From Polytrichum commune (lineage: Eukaryota; Streptophyta; Polytrichopsida; Polytrichales; Polytrichaceae), in assembly GCA_950295325.1 (NCBI GenBank), contig OX485803.1:1178001-1242000 (forward strand): a stretch of DNA of 64,000 nucleotides, read 5' to 3'. The translations under genes and the position numbers were made by a program. Position 1 is the stretch's first letter. The number at the start of each line of letters is the position of its first letter. This document shows, in pieces, positions 21,249 to 33,210 of the stretch. The notes beneath the pieces are model-generated. The model was not told where the DNA came from, searched no databases, and worked only from the letters and a program-made list of their open reading frames with translations.

Positions 21249-24200
21249 CCCTAAACCTGACTTGCGTGTTGGAGTTGTGGAGAAGCTAGACAGCTTATGT
21301 TACTAACTCAGAAAGATTGGTGCTACCTTCTCCGTTTCGTGATTGCGTGGGTTGTGCTGCATGCAAAATTAATATGAGTAACTGCAGGATTGAACCATGA
21401 AATGATATTTCTTCAGTAAACAGAAGTGAAATTGCAAAACACCAAAAGAAACCAACAAACGAATGTGGAATAATGTGATGCGAAATAAAAACACTGTGCT
21501 ACGAAATCAGCCAACAAAGGAACCATATAAGTAACAATTTTGCCACATTAATATGTTATCTGTAGATGAGATTTGTATCCTAGCTCACCTGCACGGACAT
21601 ATACTTTTGCTAGAAAATCTTCCCGATCACTGACCCATAATCGCCATCATCACTTAAGAAGTTAAGAGCCATCTTCTGCGAGCAGCAGCAGGACCAAAAT
21701 GTATATATATGGGTGAGACTGCCTACTCTCCGCCAGCGTCCGGGTAGGATTTTCGTTACAATCGGTCAAAAATCCGAGTGTTTCCAAGTCCAATTGGCTA
21801 CGTGTTGTGATCGATCTTTCAGGTTTTTTTTCTGTATGAGTTTGAGGTGTTCCTCAAAATGGATCTGTAGTTTTTCCTGAAGTCTTGATGAACTTCAACC
21901 GGTTCAATTTCTCACACCCAACCGGCTGCTCATCTGTAACTAGCAGTCGGTTCTTCGCGTTCATTGCTCTTTGGTTGATTATATCTGAGCAACTAGAATG
22001 AATTTGCAGGCCGGTCACGTACCAGTGTTGGATTCGCACTTACAGAGGAGTCAGTGTAGAGAATTTTGTTATTGACATGTAATGCAAGATCTCGGAGCAC
22101 TCGTAATCTTGCACACACTGTTGAAGAACACACAATCAACCAGAAAAAACGCACGGAAAACAACCCAAACTGCAACCGTCGACAACTGGAGAAACCTTGA
22201 AAAACTGAAGCGGCTTCCTCAAACGCGCATGTGGTTCTGAAAACCTGGTCGTAACCCTAAGCAAACCCTTAAGAGCCCTTCATCCATTCGAACTGAAAGC
22301 CCCGGCCGGTACCAACTCAAAATCCAGAAATTCATCCATCAGTACCACCGCAGGAAAAAAAGTTGTTTTCATCCATTTGTACAACCGTTGGACGGAAAAC
22401 ACCAATATTTCATCCATCGACTAGTTCAATTTTCAGTCTACAGCCTTTTTTCTAGACGGTATATTAGATATAAAAATTCAAAATTGAATGAATTATTGAG
22501 AACCCTATATTAGTTATAATGCAAATTCTCATATTTTATCCGCCCTATATTATCTCTAAAAAATTTCAAAATTTTAGCTCATAAGAATTAAACACACCAT
22601 ATCTTTGGTCACACCATCCCGGATAAAAATTTCTAAGTCCCCCCCCCCGGGGATGGGGTTGGTGCAATAGGAGGTTGGTTGTCTATGGGGGCACCTAGGA
22701 CATATAGAATGTCTGGGCTAAGTCTAGCTAGGCAAGTCCATGGGAGGATGGCACATGTACATTGAAGCAACTAGTCTGGACTGTGGCGTCTTGTGATGTA
22801 GAGTTTTTGTGTCCTGGATTGACGACGATGTAGGATCTCGTGTGTTTATTGGAGTGGAGAGTGTGCACTATTTGGTATACGCCTTTGTTATGTCTGGCTA
22901 GCGGAGTTCATTAATGTGTCGGTTTGAGCATGTGGAGAGTAGGTGTGGCTATGTATAATTGCATTATTGGGGCATAGTGTACGCTTTGGATTTGGGTTTA
23001 AGTGTGTGGTGGGCCAAAGATGCTTTTGCAGTGGTTACCTATGTAATGAAGCTATATATGATATTTTCTTGAAATTGGTTATTAAATTTAATTTTTGTAC
23101 TATGGAAATGATATTTGAAAACGTTTGGGGGGGGGGCATGTATAATTGCATTATTAAGGGCATGCACTAAGCACTTACCCTATCTTGAATCATAATATTT
23201 TTTCTTTTTAATAATTATTTTGATCTTTGTATTTTGAAAAGGTTGATTAGGCGCCAACCTTTAATGCTCATGTCATTATTAAATGGGAGCCATGTATTTT
23301 ATAGGGTCAATGGTGGCATTTGTCCACAAATATTCATGTAAGATTGAATTTAGTTTGTTTAATTGGATTGCCTACCTTCCGGTAGGTGGGCCATATACAA
23401 GTGAAGAAAAAGGGCGAGTGGTTTATCTAGGCTAAATGGGGCCTTGTTGTTTATCAAGTTATATTTGTTTAGTAGTGTCAACTACACTAAAGACTCCTAT
23501 TAGCGTGGGCCACACTAAATTTTCCGTCAAGGTGGAATTATGTGGGTCCAAGACCTCAAGTTTTCCCTTGAATTTTCATAAAGACTTCTGACCAACACAT
23601 CATATATTAGTTATGAATAAACATAACAAGATAAAATAATCAATGTGGCCCATGCTAATTTTCTACTATAATTTAGCGTGGATTAAAAATTAGTGTGTGG
23701 GCTCTTGAAAAATATTGTGGCCCACAATATTAGGACCGTTTAGTGCACTTGATAACGTTGTGTTGAAGGGACTTTTAATGAATAGATTTGAAAATTTAGA
23801 CCCAAAACGACAGATATTTGATATTGGTTTTGGAATGTGAGGTCCTTTGAATTCCTTGATGGATGGGGTGTGGACGACTCCTTTGATGCCTCCAGTGATA
23901 GTTTGAAAGGGGACAACTTGCCATCCAATTTGTGGAAAGTGAGAAACAAGTAAGTTATATTTACCATTTGTATATTATGTTACAATGTGTAAATACAAAC
24001 TACACTTCCAAATGGTCATTTGTGTACACATCACTACATTCACAATCACAATGTGCTTTGGAACATAGTTGCACGAGGTTCTCAATGACCATGTAAACTT
24101 ATTGATTATGAAACGTGTATTCTTTCATAGCTTAGTAGTTGCAAATTAGACCTATCTTGACCTCAACATTACCATAGAAATTCTAAACTCATCACAATGT

Positions 24201-25220
24201 AGGGGGGTAGATTATAAACACATATTAAGATAGAGGTTGCTAAAACCAACACCCTATATTTTCCCTTTATAGGTATATTTTGAGTTAGAGAATATATGTA
24301 ATCAAACTTTACCACCACCTTAACACCAATCTCTATTCTTGGTCTTGGGGCCATTTTTCAACAGAGCTTTGAATCCTTATAACTTTTGCCTACAAAATTC
24401 AAATAAGACAGTTGTTGGTACGTTGGAATCCCTTTCAATCACTAAACAATAAACACCTAGAACTTCGATCCAATAATATTATATACCATGAACGCCGAAA
24501 GTGACCATTTTAATACCTCCACCTTAGGCTTGGAATTTATGGCGTCTATGTAAACTCGTCGATCATGGAAGAAGGGGTTACAATAACAATAAAACCCCTT
24601 ACAAGATTGAGGGCCGATTCATTCCAATTTGACTCCAACAGATGGATCCGGATCCTTGGTTCATTTTCCGGAGTCAAATCATCTTAAAATAACCACTCGA
24701 ACTTATATTACGATTCACTTCGTTTTCACGTTCGCAATGGATGAGTTCACATGCACAACATGGATGCCTAGCCCTTACCTTAGGACAAGTTTTAAATAGA
24801 CGTCTCCGGTCATCCCCGACGGATGAGGTTATTGATGGGGAAGAGCATCAAACTTGGGTGAAGTATCTTGATAGGTTATCGTTCATGGAATGTGGCGTCT
24901 ATGAGCATGATTATTTATTCTTTGGAATATGTACATTCTTATCCCAATGAATGCTGCAATCTCCCCGAATCTAGGCCCCAACTGGAGTACTCTTGAGTCG
25001 CATTATCTGGCTATCAAAGGACATGGCACAGGTGGCAGGCGGAATGGTCCAAGGCATGCAGGTGTTATTCGGTTGAGTCACGTTTCTTAATTGGACACCT
25101 ATTGGTTGGTGTGTGGTTAGATGACGATCAAAGTACAAACACCATTAAGACATGTGTTTGAATGAGACTGGATTACATCTTCAAATTATATAAACTACTC
25201 TACACTTTATAGTCAACACA
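21249..25220. other. intergenic, no gene seen
   Basis: The first 1 kb is the 5' flank of the transposase-like gene. The rest is AT-rich with G runs (22628, 23128) and only short ORFs. Segments near 23490-23700 with repeated GTGGGCC(A)CAC/TAGCGTG motifs look like old MITE debris. Confidence 0.5.
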
Positions 25221-25372
25221 ATCATGACATTATTCAGATTCATACCAATGTTTTGTGGGACCGACAATATTATGCAGAATATTCCTTGCATTCATACTGA
25301 ATGTGGAGAATATTCTGTTAAATATTTTCAGTCCCACATAACATTGTTATGGATCCCAATAATGTTATGATT
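25221..25372. repeat. 152 bp imperfect hairpin
   Basis: Arms of about 62 nt (25221-25282 and 25306-25372) pair with scattered mismatches, sharing TGTGGGAC and CAGAATATTC, around a short loop. It could be a small foldback MITE or a miRNA-precursor-like transcript. Confidence 0.7.
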
Positions 25373-26199
25373 GGGAGGACATACATGTTTAGTAAATAAA
25401 TCGACAAACATGCACTTCCAATAAGTATACCTAAATTAGGGGGGAGTATGATGTTTGATCTGCTTTTGCAAATGCTTTATCGTAGATATGCTAATGCAAC
25501 ACATGTTCCTTTGTGAAAATCAAATCGGTAGAAGTTGGAAGTTACCCTTACAACATTGAGTTTTTTTTAATGTAAGGGTAACATGTGGTGGTCATATTCT
25601 CAATACACTCACGAGAAGGCCAGGTATAGGGAAAGCAAACAACATTCGAACGGCTTGTTCCTTATGTGTTTGCTAGTAGGCTCGTTATCAATGCAATGAA
25701 CAAAATTGAAATACAAATTCATGTAGGCATTAACATGCTAACAAATACTTTTAAAAAAACATGAACATATCAATGAATACAAGGTCTAGTCATGCTTTAG
25801 GTATCTATGTTTTATTTTATTCTATTCATATGGCTCTCATGACTCACAACCCGTTATTGACTTCCCTAAGAAATAATCCGACATTGTTGAGATGTCATTC
25901 TTATTGAGATGTCGTCCTTGTTGGGCGACATTGGCGGGAATGGAGGAGTGGGAGCCTTGCAAGAAGGGTGGGAGAGTTCAAACCGGTGCCCGGGAAGTGT
26001 TTGGCCATATAGAGTCGGTCAAGATCCATGCGATTCTAAATCCAGCCGGTTACATGTTGACATCTTTCGGTTTTCCTTTATTACATTAGGGTATATTATT
26101 CTATAGATTCCTCTAAAATGATGGGTAATTCTCCTGCTGAAGTGTCCAACTTCAATCAGTTATCATTTCTCAAACTCCACCGGTTCATGTGGTAACTAA
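25373..26199. other. intergenic, no gene seen
   Basis: Short ORFs near 25890-26100 lack support. Confidence 0.5.
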
Positions 26200-26746
26200 G
26201 GGCCAAGTTCCATGTGCCGGTCCCGGTCCGTTTTTTAAATGGGTGAGAAACGGGTGACATCATCCAAAAAATGGGTGATGTCACCCATTTTATGGAGGGG
26301 TACTTCTATGTGGGGTGCCGGTTTCTTTCGATTTCCTACTTTCTAACTAAATTTGGTGAGTGATAAGACATGACACTTTATGAAGGTCACCGGCAATGAA
26401 GGTCATCTAGATTCTAAAAACATCCTAAAATACACGTTCCCTAGGAGTACTCCTCAAAAGAAGGGACTAGAAGAACAAAGTGGCCTTAGTATCCAAGGGT
26501 GTACCCTAGGTGACCGGCCAATCCGGTCACCGGAGCTTTTTAACCGGCACATGTCCTTCTTGTGACCGTTAGGACCGCCGGTCCTTTGGCACCCGTTCTT
26601 GCACAACACAAAATGTGGGACACCCATCCATGGGGGGTACCGGTCCTTGGGTGAGAAGGATGGGCACATGGCACCACCCTCTTTTCACCGGCCCACCCAT
26701 TTATTTTGAAAATAACAGACCGGGACCGGCACATGGAACTTGGCCC
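26200..26746. mobile_element. Tourist/Harbinger-like MITE, 547 bp, TAA target site
   Basis: The left end GGGCCAAGTTCCATGTGCCG is matched at the right end in inverted orientation for about 32 bp before the arms drift apart. TAA flanks both sides (26197-26199 and 26747-26749). A 3 bp TAA/TTA duplication and a GGGC start are typical of PIF/Harbinger-derived MITEs. The interior has further CCGGT-rich self-similar parts and no coding capacity. Confidence 0.8.
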
Positions 26747-27131
26747 TAACCGTCGGTTTCTTCCCGGACAAGAGGTTCAAAACCTCTTTCCCTCATTTTT
26801 GTGGTCATCTCTCTGGACTTGCAAGCTGGTGTTTCCATACACGAGGCTCCTTTGTCCCACGCCTTTGCATTAATTCACTCTACACTGTCTCCATGCCTCC
26901 ACTGCTCATGTCAGAAGCACCTTTGACTGAGGTGGTGTTGGCCCTACCTATTGCTCCAATGCTCGTACTTGAGACACCACTCATTTTTGCAACATGGTTT
27001 TGTTTTTGGGCAGCTTATATTGTGTTCGACACACTCATTTCAATCGTGTTCTACCACCTGCATTGCATGCATTGTGTATACGTGAGGTATGTTAGGTTTG
27101 GGCATTGGGGAAATATGTGGTTGGTGTCAAC

Positions 27132-27496
27132 CCTAACATTACCCAACCCAATACTCTTAACTCCAGCGCGGAGTTCGATGCGGCTCCGATGCGGCTCCAG
27201 GGAGGTTCGGATGCCAGCTCCGGTGGGTCCATTTTTCTGGCCCTTCCCGTTTTGGCCCCTTGATGACTTTTTTGGGGTTTTTTTTGCTAAATTTGGGTTC
27301 TACGGCCCCAAGTTACTCTAGGAGGCCCCTTATGAGATCAAGTAAGGCCCCACCCAATCAAAAAAATAGGGGGCAATTTTTGCCCCAACCCACCTGAACC
27401 CACCGGAGCTGGCATCCGAACCTCCCCGGAGCCGCATCGGAGCCGCATCGAACTCCGCGCCGGAGTTAAGAGTATTGGGTTGGGTAATGTTATCCT
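27132..27496. mobile_element. MULE-type MITE, 365 bp, 9 bp target duplication
   Basis: Terminal inverted repeats of about 100 bp (27134-27232 and 27397-27494) differ at only a few bases. The 9 bp direct repeat GGTGTCAAC lies immediately outside at 27123-27131 and 27497-27505. Long arms plus a 9 bp duplication are the hallmark of Mutator-like elements. The good match of arms and target duplication indicates a recent insertion. The interior is non-coding. Confidence 0.85.
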
Positions 27497-27505
27497 GGTG
27501 TCAAC

Positions 27506-28854
27506 AAGGTTTAGTTGGCAAACATTGAGGCAATTAATGTTGAATGTATTCTTTGGTTGCACGGTGAACGATATGAACCTCTTGGAGATGAAAACTGAGC
27601 ATGATGCTCAATGGTTCCATGAAGGTGGTTTGAGTCAGACTTGAGCGATATGAAGGATGTTGTAAAGAATCGGCAATACAAACCTTGCAAGGAAAGTTTA
27701 TGAGTGTGTGAAAGATAAACTATTGGCAATAATAGATGTCATGAGAGCTGATTTATGCAAGAATAATAGGCAACTACCAAACTACCATGACACCAAATAT
27801 CTAAGACTATGCGGATGATACATACTGTCATGGAACTACCTTCATCACTTGGCAATGCATTTACCATTGCCCATTTTGTGTTCGCCACCCTCTTCCTAGT
27901 AGACATCCAAGTTGCACATGCTCCTTTTCGCTAACCTTTTGCCACCTTAAGCTCCATCACAAGTCCTCCCAACCTGCATTTTCCTCTTGCTAGATTGTCT
28001 CTAACTAAGTAGATTTTCGTGGTAATGACGTCTTGGTGTCGTTTGATCGCCACCAACTCGCTACATCATGTGGGGTCTCAAGTACCATCTCCTCCCTCTC
28101 TTCATCTGCATCTTCATCTGCATCTTCATCTTTGGTACTTCAATGGTGAAGGGCACTCTTAGAGGACTTCTCTCCATCTTTGTATCTTCTTTAAACCCAC
28201 TGATCACCCTCCCCACCACTGCGCTTTAGTAGCAAACTTGGCCCAATTTACTTTGAATCCTTTCCTCTTAGCAGCAATCCCTTTAGCAAAGTGTAGCACA
28301 ATGTAGCCACTAGTAAGTGGTTTTTGATATATCACATGCCACAATGTAGAAACTCTTTTAACTACAATCTCATGATCACAATTCTTCTCATACTTAAAAC
28401 CATTGTGCACTGAGCGCTCACCAAAAAATTCATCACAATCTTTTGTAGGGGCGATATTATTAGTTATAGAACATCTAACATCTAATCCCTCTCCACACAA
28501 TCCTTTCAATATTTTTGACAACGCAGTAGGCAAATGAAGATTGTGGTTGTAGAGTGGAATTGAAGACTACTAAATGCAAAATTGAAGGAGAGGTGAAGTA
28601 GGTGAGATGAACTATGAAAAATTGTGACTGTGGATTGAGTTTCACTTTGAACTGAAGACTGTTAAATGGAAAGAGAGATGAAGTCCATGTGCATGATAGA
28701 ATGGAGGCTAGCTATACCATAATTGCAACTCCCGCACATGGAATTATTCAACTTAAGAAGGGGTTAGTGATCATCGTGTAGTAGGCAATTGAGGACTTAA
28801 GGTAATTATAGACTTACACCCTCATTAGTCACCGAGGAGTTTTCATGATGTAGT
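27506..28854. other. intergenic with possible coding relic
   Basis: A minus-strand open stretch at 28204-28533 (109 codons, ending KVNWAKFATKAQWWGG) has mildly protein-like composition, but no family is recognised. Old transposon debris is the likeliest source. Confidence 0.35.
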
Positions 28855-29510
28855 ACCAGAGTTCGGGAAGTTTTTGAAGCCTTAGTGGCTAATTGCCGGT
28901 AGTTGCTACGAAGGGTCGGATTTTTCCCAATTTACATCGGCAAGAGCCGGTCTTTTGTAAAATCAATCGGCCAATTGCCTATATTTTCATATTTTCATCG
29001 GCCAATATCCGATTAAATGGAATTCATATCGGCACTAATTGTTTAAAAAATGTATGAAAAGTTATTAGAAATCATTTCTTAGTACAAAATCTTGAATAAG
29101 TGAAAAGAAAGGCATGTTCAAAACTTTAAATTTGAAGAGTTAATATCCTTGGCAGGAATTGAACCTAGCAATGCCTTCACCGCTTGAAGGCCGAGGGTCC
29201 CCCAATTCTTCATAGAAGCAATTGGATTTGGTCATGGAAAGGTTGCATAATTCAAAAAGTTGAAGGTTTAAGGTACTTCCTCAAGTGCATCATTAGATGC
29301 CCCAGACAAATAGTGCTCTGGATGCTTCCGGTTGAAATCCAGTAACTCACAAGAAGAATCGGCTACATTTCCGGGACATTTTCTGGTCCATCGGCTAATT
29401 GCCGGAGGATTGAAATTACAGTTGGATTGCCATCCGATGGTTGGAAATTTGGACCGGCCACGAGGAGAAATATATCGGCTGTTAATGAACTAGCCGTCGG
29501 TTTTCCCCGA
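28855..29510 (-). repeat. dispersed repeat related to 57351-58325, with tRNA-like core
   Basis: It shares GGGAAGTTTTTGAAG near its start and the tRNA-like block with the repeat at 57351-58325. Ends TTCGGGAAG (28862) and, inverted, TTCGGGGAA (29500) may be short inverted termini. The interior is rich in ATCGGC-AATTGCC motifs. Confidence 0.5.
29146..29197 (-). ncRNA. degenerate tRNA-like segment with pol III B box
   Basis: On the minus strand a B box GGTTCAATTCC (29155-29165) and a D-arm-like CTTCAAGCGGTGAAG are present. The acceptor stem is partly decayed and there is no anticodon arm. This is the decayed counterpart of the fold at 57591-57645. It is not a functional tRNA gene. Confidence 0.55.
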
Positions 29511-29784
29511 ACATAGTGTAGTACTATTAGTAATATGTAGGAGTAGGTGTTTATCTAGGAGTAGCTAGTCATCTGGGTGTAGTAGGCTTCATGTAGGAGT
29601 GGGTTGGCTATTTTGGTTACTTTGGTTACTTTTATCAAGTAGTCCACTTCTCCTAACTTATGAAACACACAATTACTGCACGAGATGCTATATGAAGTTG
29701 AGCATATGAATGCAAATATTGTGATATATAATTGATTGGTGTAAAGTAGTGTCATGAGTTTGAGTTGACAGGAGTTGAAATAAC

Positions 29785-30175
29785 TACACTAAATATTGTA
29801 TTTAGTGTCACATGGTATTTTATGTCACTGTGACAACTTTTCTAGTGACATCATTTATGACTAATTTTGCAAGTATTGTCATCCTGACATGCTTTTTGTT
29901 ATTCAAATGTCAATTATTGAAACACAGTTTGATAGAAATTGCATCCTATCAAATCTATGATGAAATATTTTCAAGGATGATTGAAAATTTGATGAGAAAT
30001 CACTTAGTAAGTGATAGTCTGCAACACTATAAATCTAGAATCCTAATTTTTTTTACAAGGTATGACAAATACTGGTAGGTTAACATTGTAGTGTTGGTGA
30101 CACTAGACCGGGATTTAGAATGAGTATTAAGCAAGATAATTAGAATTGGTGACACTAAATACAATATTTAGTGTA
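29785..30175. mobile_element. MITE, family B copy 1, 391 bp
   Basis: Both ends carry TACACTAAATA(T/C) followed by the near-palindrome ATTTAGTGTCAC, inverted relative to each other. The element matches the one at 31404-31773 in opposite orientation over its full length, which defines the boundaries. TA at each end may be the target site. Confidence 0.8.
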
Positions 30176-30888
30176 TTTCATGGGTTTTTTGGTTGGTAGC
30201 TTCATTATTTGTCCGCAGTGGGGGGGGGGGGTTGTTTTTGAAAGGGGGTCATGGAAGGTCAAAGTACACAAATATAAACCTTGACATGAGTCCAACTTTA
30301 GGGGACCTTGGTTTCAAGTTGATCTCTCTTTTTGAGGTAGAAATGAGTGAAGTTGGTTTAAACCCTACATAACCTTCATCTTGGAACATAGTTAAAAACC
30401 TACATTTCTACCCCCGCAAAAAACAAAGGACCAATCTTAAAACTAAACTCCCCAAGGTTATGCACATGATTTCATTTTTTAACACCTACCAGTGGGGATG
30501 TAGTTGAAATCTATCGTATTAGATTTATGACTCATTCATACCAAATTCACCTCAATAGACCAATTTGGGGTTCCTGATCCCAATATCCTCTAGACTCTAC
30601 ATAGGAATCAATGTTCACCCACCCCAAAGGTAGGTGTCCTGGTCATGTACACTTCTACACATATTGAGGCCAAGAGTCTTTTACCTTGGCCTACAGGTCA
30701 AAAACCACATTTTCGAATTTGTGTGACCCCCAAAAGAATCAATTACTTTCTTCATGAACATGATCCTATTCATGTTGAAAGAAAATTAAATCTTAAACAT
30801 CAACCTATGTGCTCCAACTGTACACATGTGTTTCCAAACCCATCTAGAACAATTTCATCTGAGAAGTTTTAAGCGAAATGAAAAGAAG

Positions 30889-31108
30889 TACACCGCTTAT
30901 GGTATTTAGTGTCGCTCACTGTATGAAGTTATGCAGTGCCATAACTATTTATTGAGAATGTAATATTTTACCAAGAAAAGTCATCTATATTCTACAATGT
31001 CTGAACACCCATTCAACTTTCACTAGTAATAATGGAACTCCTAAGCAAGAAGTTATTCCATTGCATAGTTCCAAATTGTAAGTGACACTAAATACCACAA
31101 ACGGTGTA
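30889..31108. mobile_element. MITE, family A, 220 bp
   Basis: Terminal inverted repeats start TACACCG-TT-TGGTATTTAGTG, continuing with CACTTAC and GTTATGCA-type subterminal motifs on both arms. TA lies at each end. The interior is non-coding. Confidence 0.85.
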
Positions 31109-31247
31109 ATATGATACTAGACTTCATGCCACTCAAATTGCAGACACTATAGTAAGTACATATGCTTCAGTACAAGTGACGAGGAACTTCTCAATTACTA
31201 GAAACCTAAATTTACATTTGAAGGCTAGACAAACACCTATGACACAG

Positions 31248-31824
31248 ATTATCCCGAATAGTGCATGTTACTATTTGGAGTTATGCAGTGCAATAACATC
31301 TTATTCAGGATTTCACATTTTACTAATGAAAGTTCAATACGTTGCTCGGACATTATAGGACATGAATGGTTTTGTTTGGTAAAATTATTGCATCCTCGTT
31401 AGGTACACTAAATATGATATCTAGTGTCACCAATTCTAATTGTCTTGCTCAATACTAATTGTAATATGCGGTGTAGTGTCACTGACACTAAATGTTAGCC
31501 CAACATTATTCATTATTCCTTGTAAATATTTGGGTGATTCTAGATTTACTGTGTTGCAATTACTATCACTTACTAAATGATTTTTCATCCAAATTTCAAC
31601 CATCAATGACAATATATTCATCACAAGTTGTTGACAAGAGAAGGTAGGGTTTTGGCCAATGTATGAACTCATTCATGACAGTACGTGTTCACTTATTCAT
31701 AAGAAGTGTCATTCCAAAAAGTACCATAGTCACACAAAATACCATATGACACTAAAACATCATATTTAGTGTAGTTATCGCACTGCATAACTCCAAATAG
31801 TAAACACGCACTAATTGGGATAAT
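31248..31824. mobile_element. MITE, family C, interrupted by a nested family B element
   Basis: Inverted ends ATTATCCC-AAT-TAGTGC run on to TATTTGGAGTTATGCAGTGC for about 50 bp. Total length is 577 bp, and removing the nested 370 bp element at 31404-31773 leaves 207 bp, matching the uninterrupted family C copy at 32659-32867 (209 bp). Confidence 0.85.
31404..31773. mobile_element. MITE, family B copy 2, 370 bp, nested
   Basis: Same family as 29785-30175 but inverted. It begins TACACTAAATATGATATCTAG and ends ATATTTAGTGTA, inserted inside the family C MITE. Confidence 0.85.
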
Positions 31825-31835
31825 CGTTTCACTAA

Positions 31836-32419
31836 GGGCCACTTCACACTATGGCCGTCCAAGTCGAGAGGCCATGGGATTGAATGGCCAAACGTTGTTG
31901 AGAGTCCAAAGAAATGGGTTGAAAATAGCCAATAAAATATAGGAAGTGGAGCCTGCAACTGGGCATAGTGTGAAGCCTCCAAAGGCCAAGCCCAAAGTCC
32001 AAACCTTTGGCCATGAACTCCCATGGCCTCTTGACTTGGACGACCATAGTGTGAAGTCTCCAAAGGCCAAGCCCAAAGTCCAAAGGAAGAAGGAACACCA
32101 CACTTTATTCCTTGCCCAAAACAACCCCTCCAATCTAACGGCCAAGATCTTGTTAGTTTTTTAAAAACAAATTATGAAAAAAAACCGATAACCTCTCGAC
32201 CATAGTTTGGGTTCCATTCTTGTCCGACCCAAACTTCTTTCAAGAATTCGTCGCCTTGGTCAAAAAGTACTGCCATGTAGGCATTTTGGAGAACAACGGC
32301 CTTTGGACTTTGGCCTCTAGTGTGAAGGGTCGATAGGCTGAATTCTTGGTTTCTTGCAATCTCATTGGTGGAAAGGAACGGCCTCTCAATCAACCTTCGG
32401 CCATAGTGTGAAGCGGCCC
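31836..32419. mobile_element. Tourist/Harbinger-like MITE, 584 bp, TAA target site
   Basis: Inverted ends GGGCC(A/G)CTTCACACTATGG are flanked by TAA at 31833-31835 and 32420-32422. Inside, a segment containing GGCCAAGCCCAAAGTCCAAA occurs twice (near 31980-32010 and 32063-32083). ORFs on both strands are repeat artefacts. Confidence 0.8.
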
Positions 32420-32658
32420 TAAGAATCTATCTACATAGTTTACTATCCTCAATCAAAATCATCATGCTACGATTTCGTGGTGGCCTTTTGTATGTTGCGA
32501 CAAGGTACAATACTTTCCAACCGATGATTGAGTGAACTTTAATCTTCATCACAAGTTAGGCCATTTTCTTCATTTTTATTTTAACACCATTCCAAGTTCA
32601 TGCGCCTGTAAGAACATTGATTCTTGTGTAGAGCCACGGGGTTGTTCTTATTACACAT

Positions 32659-32867
32659 ATTATCCTAATAAGTGTGTGTTATTTTTGGGGTTACGTGGTG
32701 CAATAACACCTTACTCATGAGTTCAAATTTTACTAACGAAAAGTCAAATAGGTTGTTCGGACAATAAGAAAACATAACTGACTTTGCATGACTAAAATAT
32801 TACATTCTCATTTAATAGTTAGAGCACTACGTAACTCCGAATAGTAACACACACTAATAAGGATAAT
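32659..32867. mobile_element. MITE, family C, 209 bp, uninterrupted
   Basis: Inverted ends ATTATCC-TAATAAGTGTGTG match the outer ends of the element at 31248-31824. It shares the subterminal GGGTTACGTGGTGCAATAAC-type motif with family A. Confidence 0.8.
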
Positions 32868-32987
32868 CGATGTAGTAACATCAACACCTAAATCGGGGCC
32901 AAAGATCCCAAATTCATCTGTTGACGTTAATTTAGTACGAATCAACAATACATTTATAGGGGCAAGGTTTTACTGCACCCCAAGTGG

Positions 32988-33210
32988 TACACAAAATATG
33001 ATATTTAGTGTGACTTACTGTTTGGAGTTACATATTCCTATATCTTTTTACTATTAATGTACTTTTTTTTATCAAGTACATGTGTTAATGTTCTATAGTG
33101 TCGAAACGACCAATTCGACCATGGTTGGTAAAAAATGAGATGCACAATAGACAATTATAGCATTGCGTAATTCCAAATAATAAGTCACACTAAATATCAT
33201 AATTTGTGTA
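32988..33210. mobile_element. MITE, family A, 223 bp
   Basis: TACACAAA(A/T)TATGATATTT starts each arm in inverted orientation, followed by AGTGTGACTTA. Length and subterminal motifs match the copies at 30889 and 34817. Confidence 0.85.

Noticed and set aside
28204-28533. 109-codon minus-strand ORF
   Set aside because: Composition is mildly protein-like but no start, domain or neighbouring exon could be supported; noted only as a possible relic.
29785-31773. A single 2 kb foldback element with 380 bp arms
   Set aside because: Each arm is itself a complete MITE with its own inverted ends, and one of them interrupts another MITE; two independent insertions in opposite orientation explain it better.
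31752-32164. ORFs rich in GLWRLHTM-type repeats
   Set aside because: They are translations of the internal duplication inside the Tourist-like MITE.
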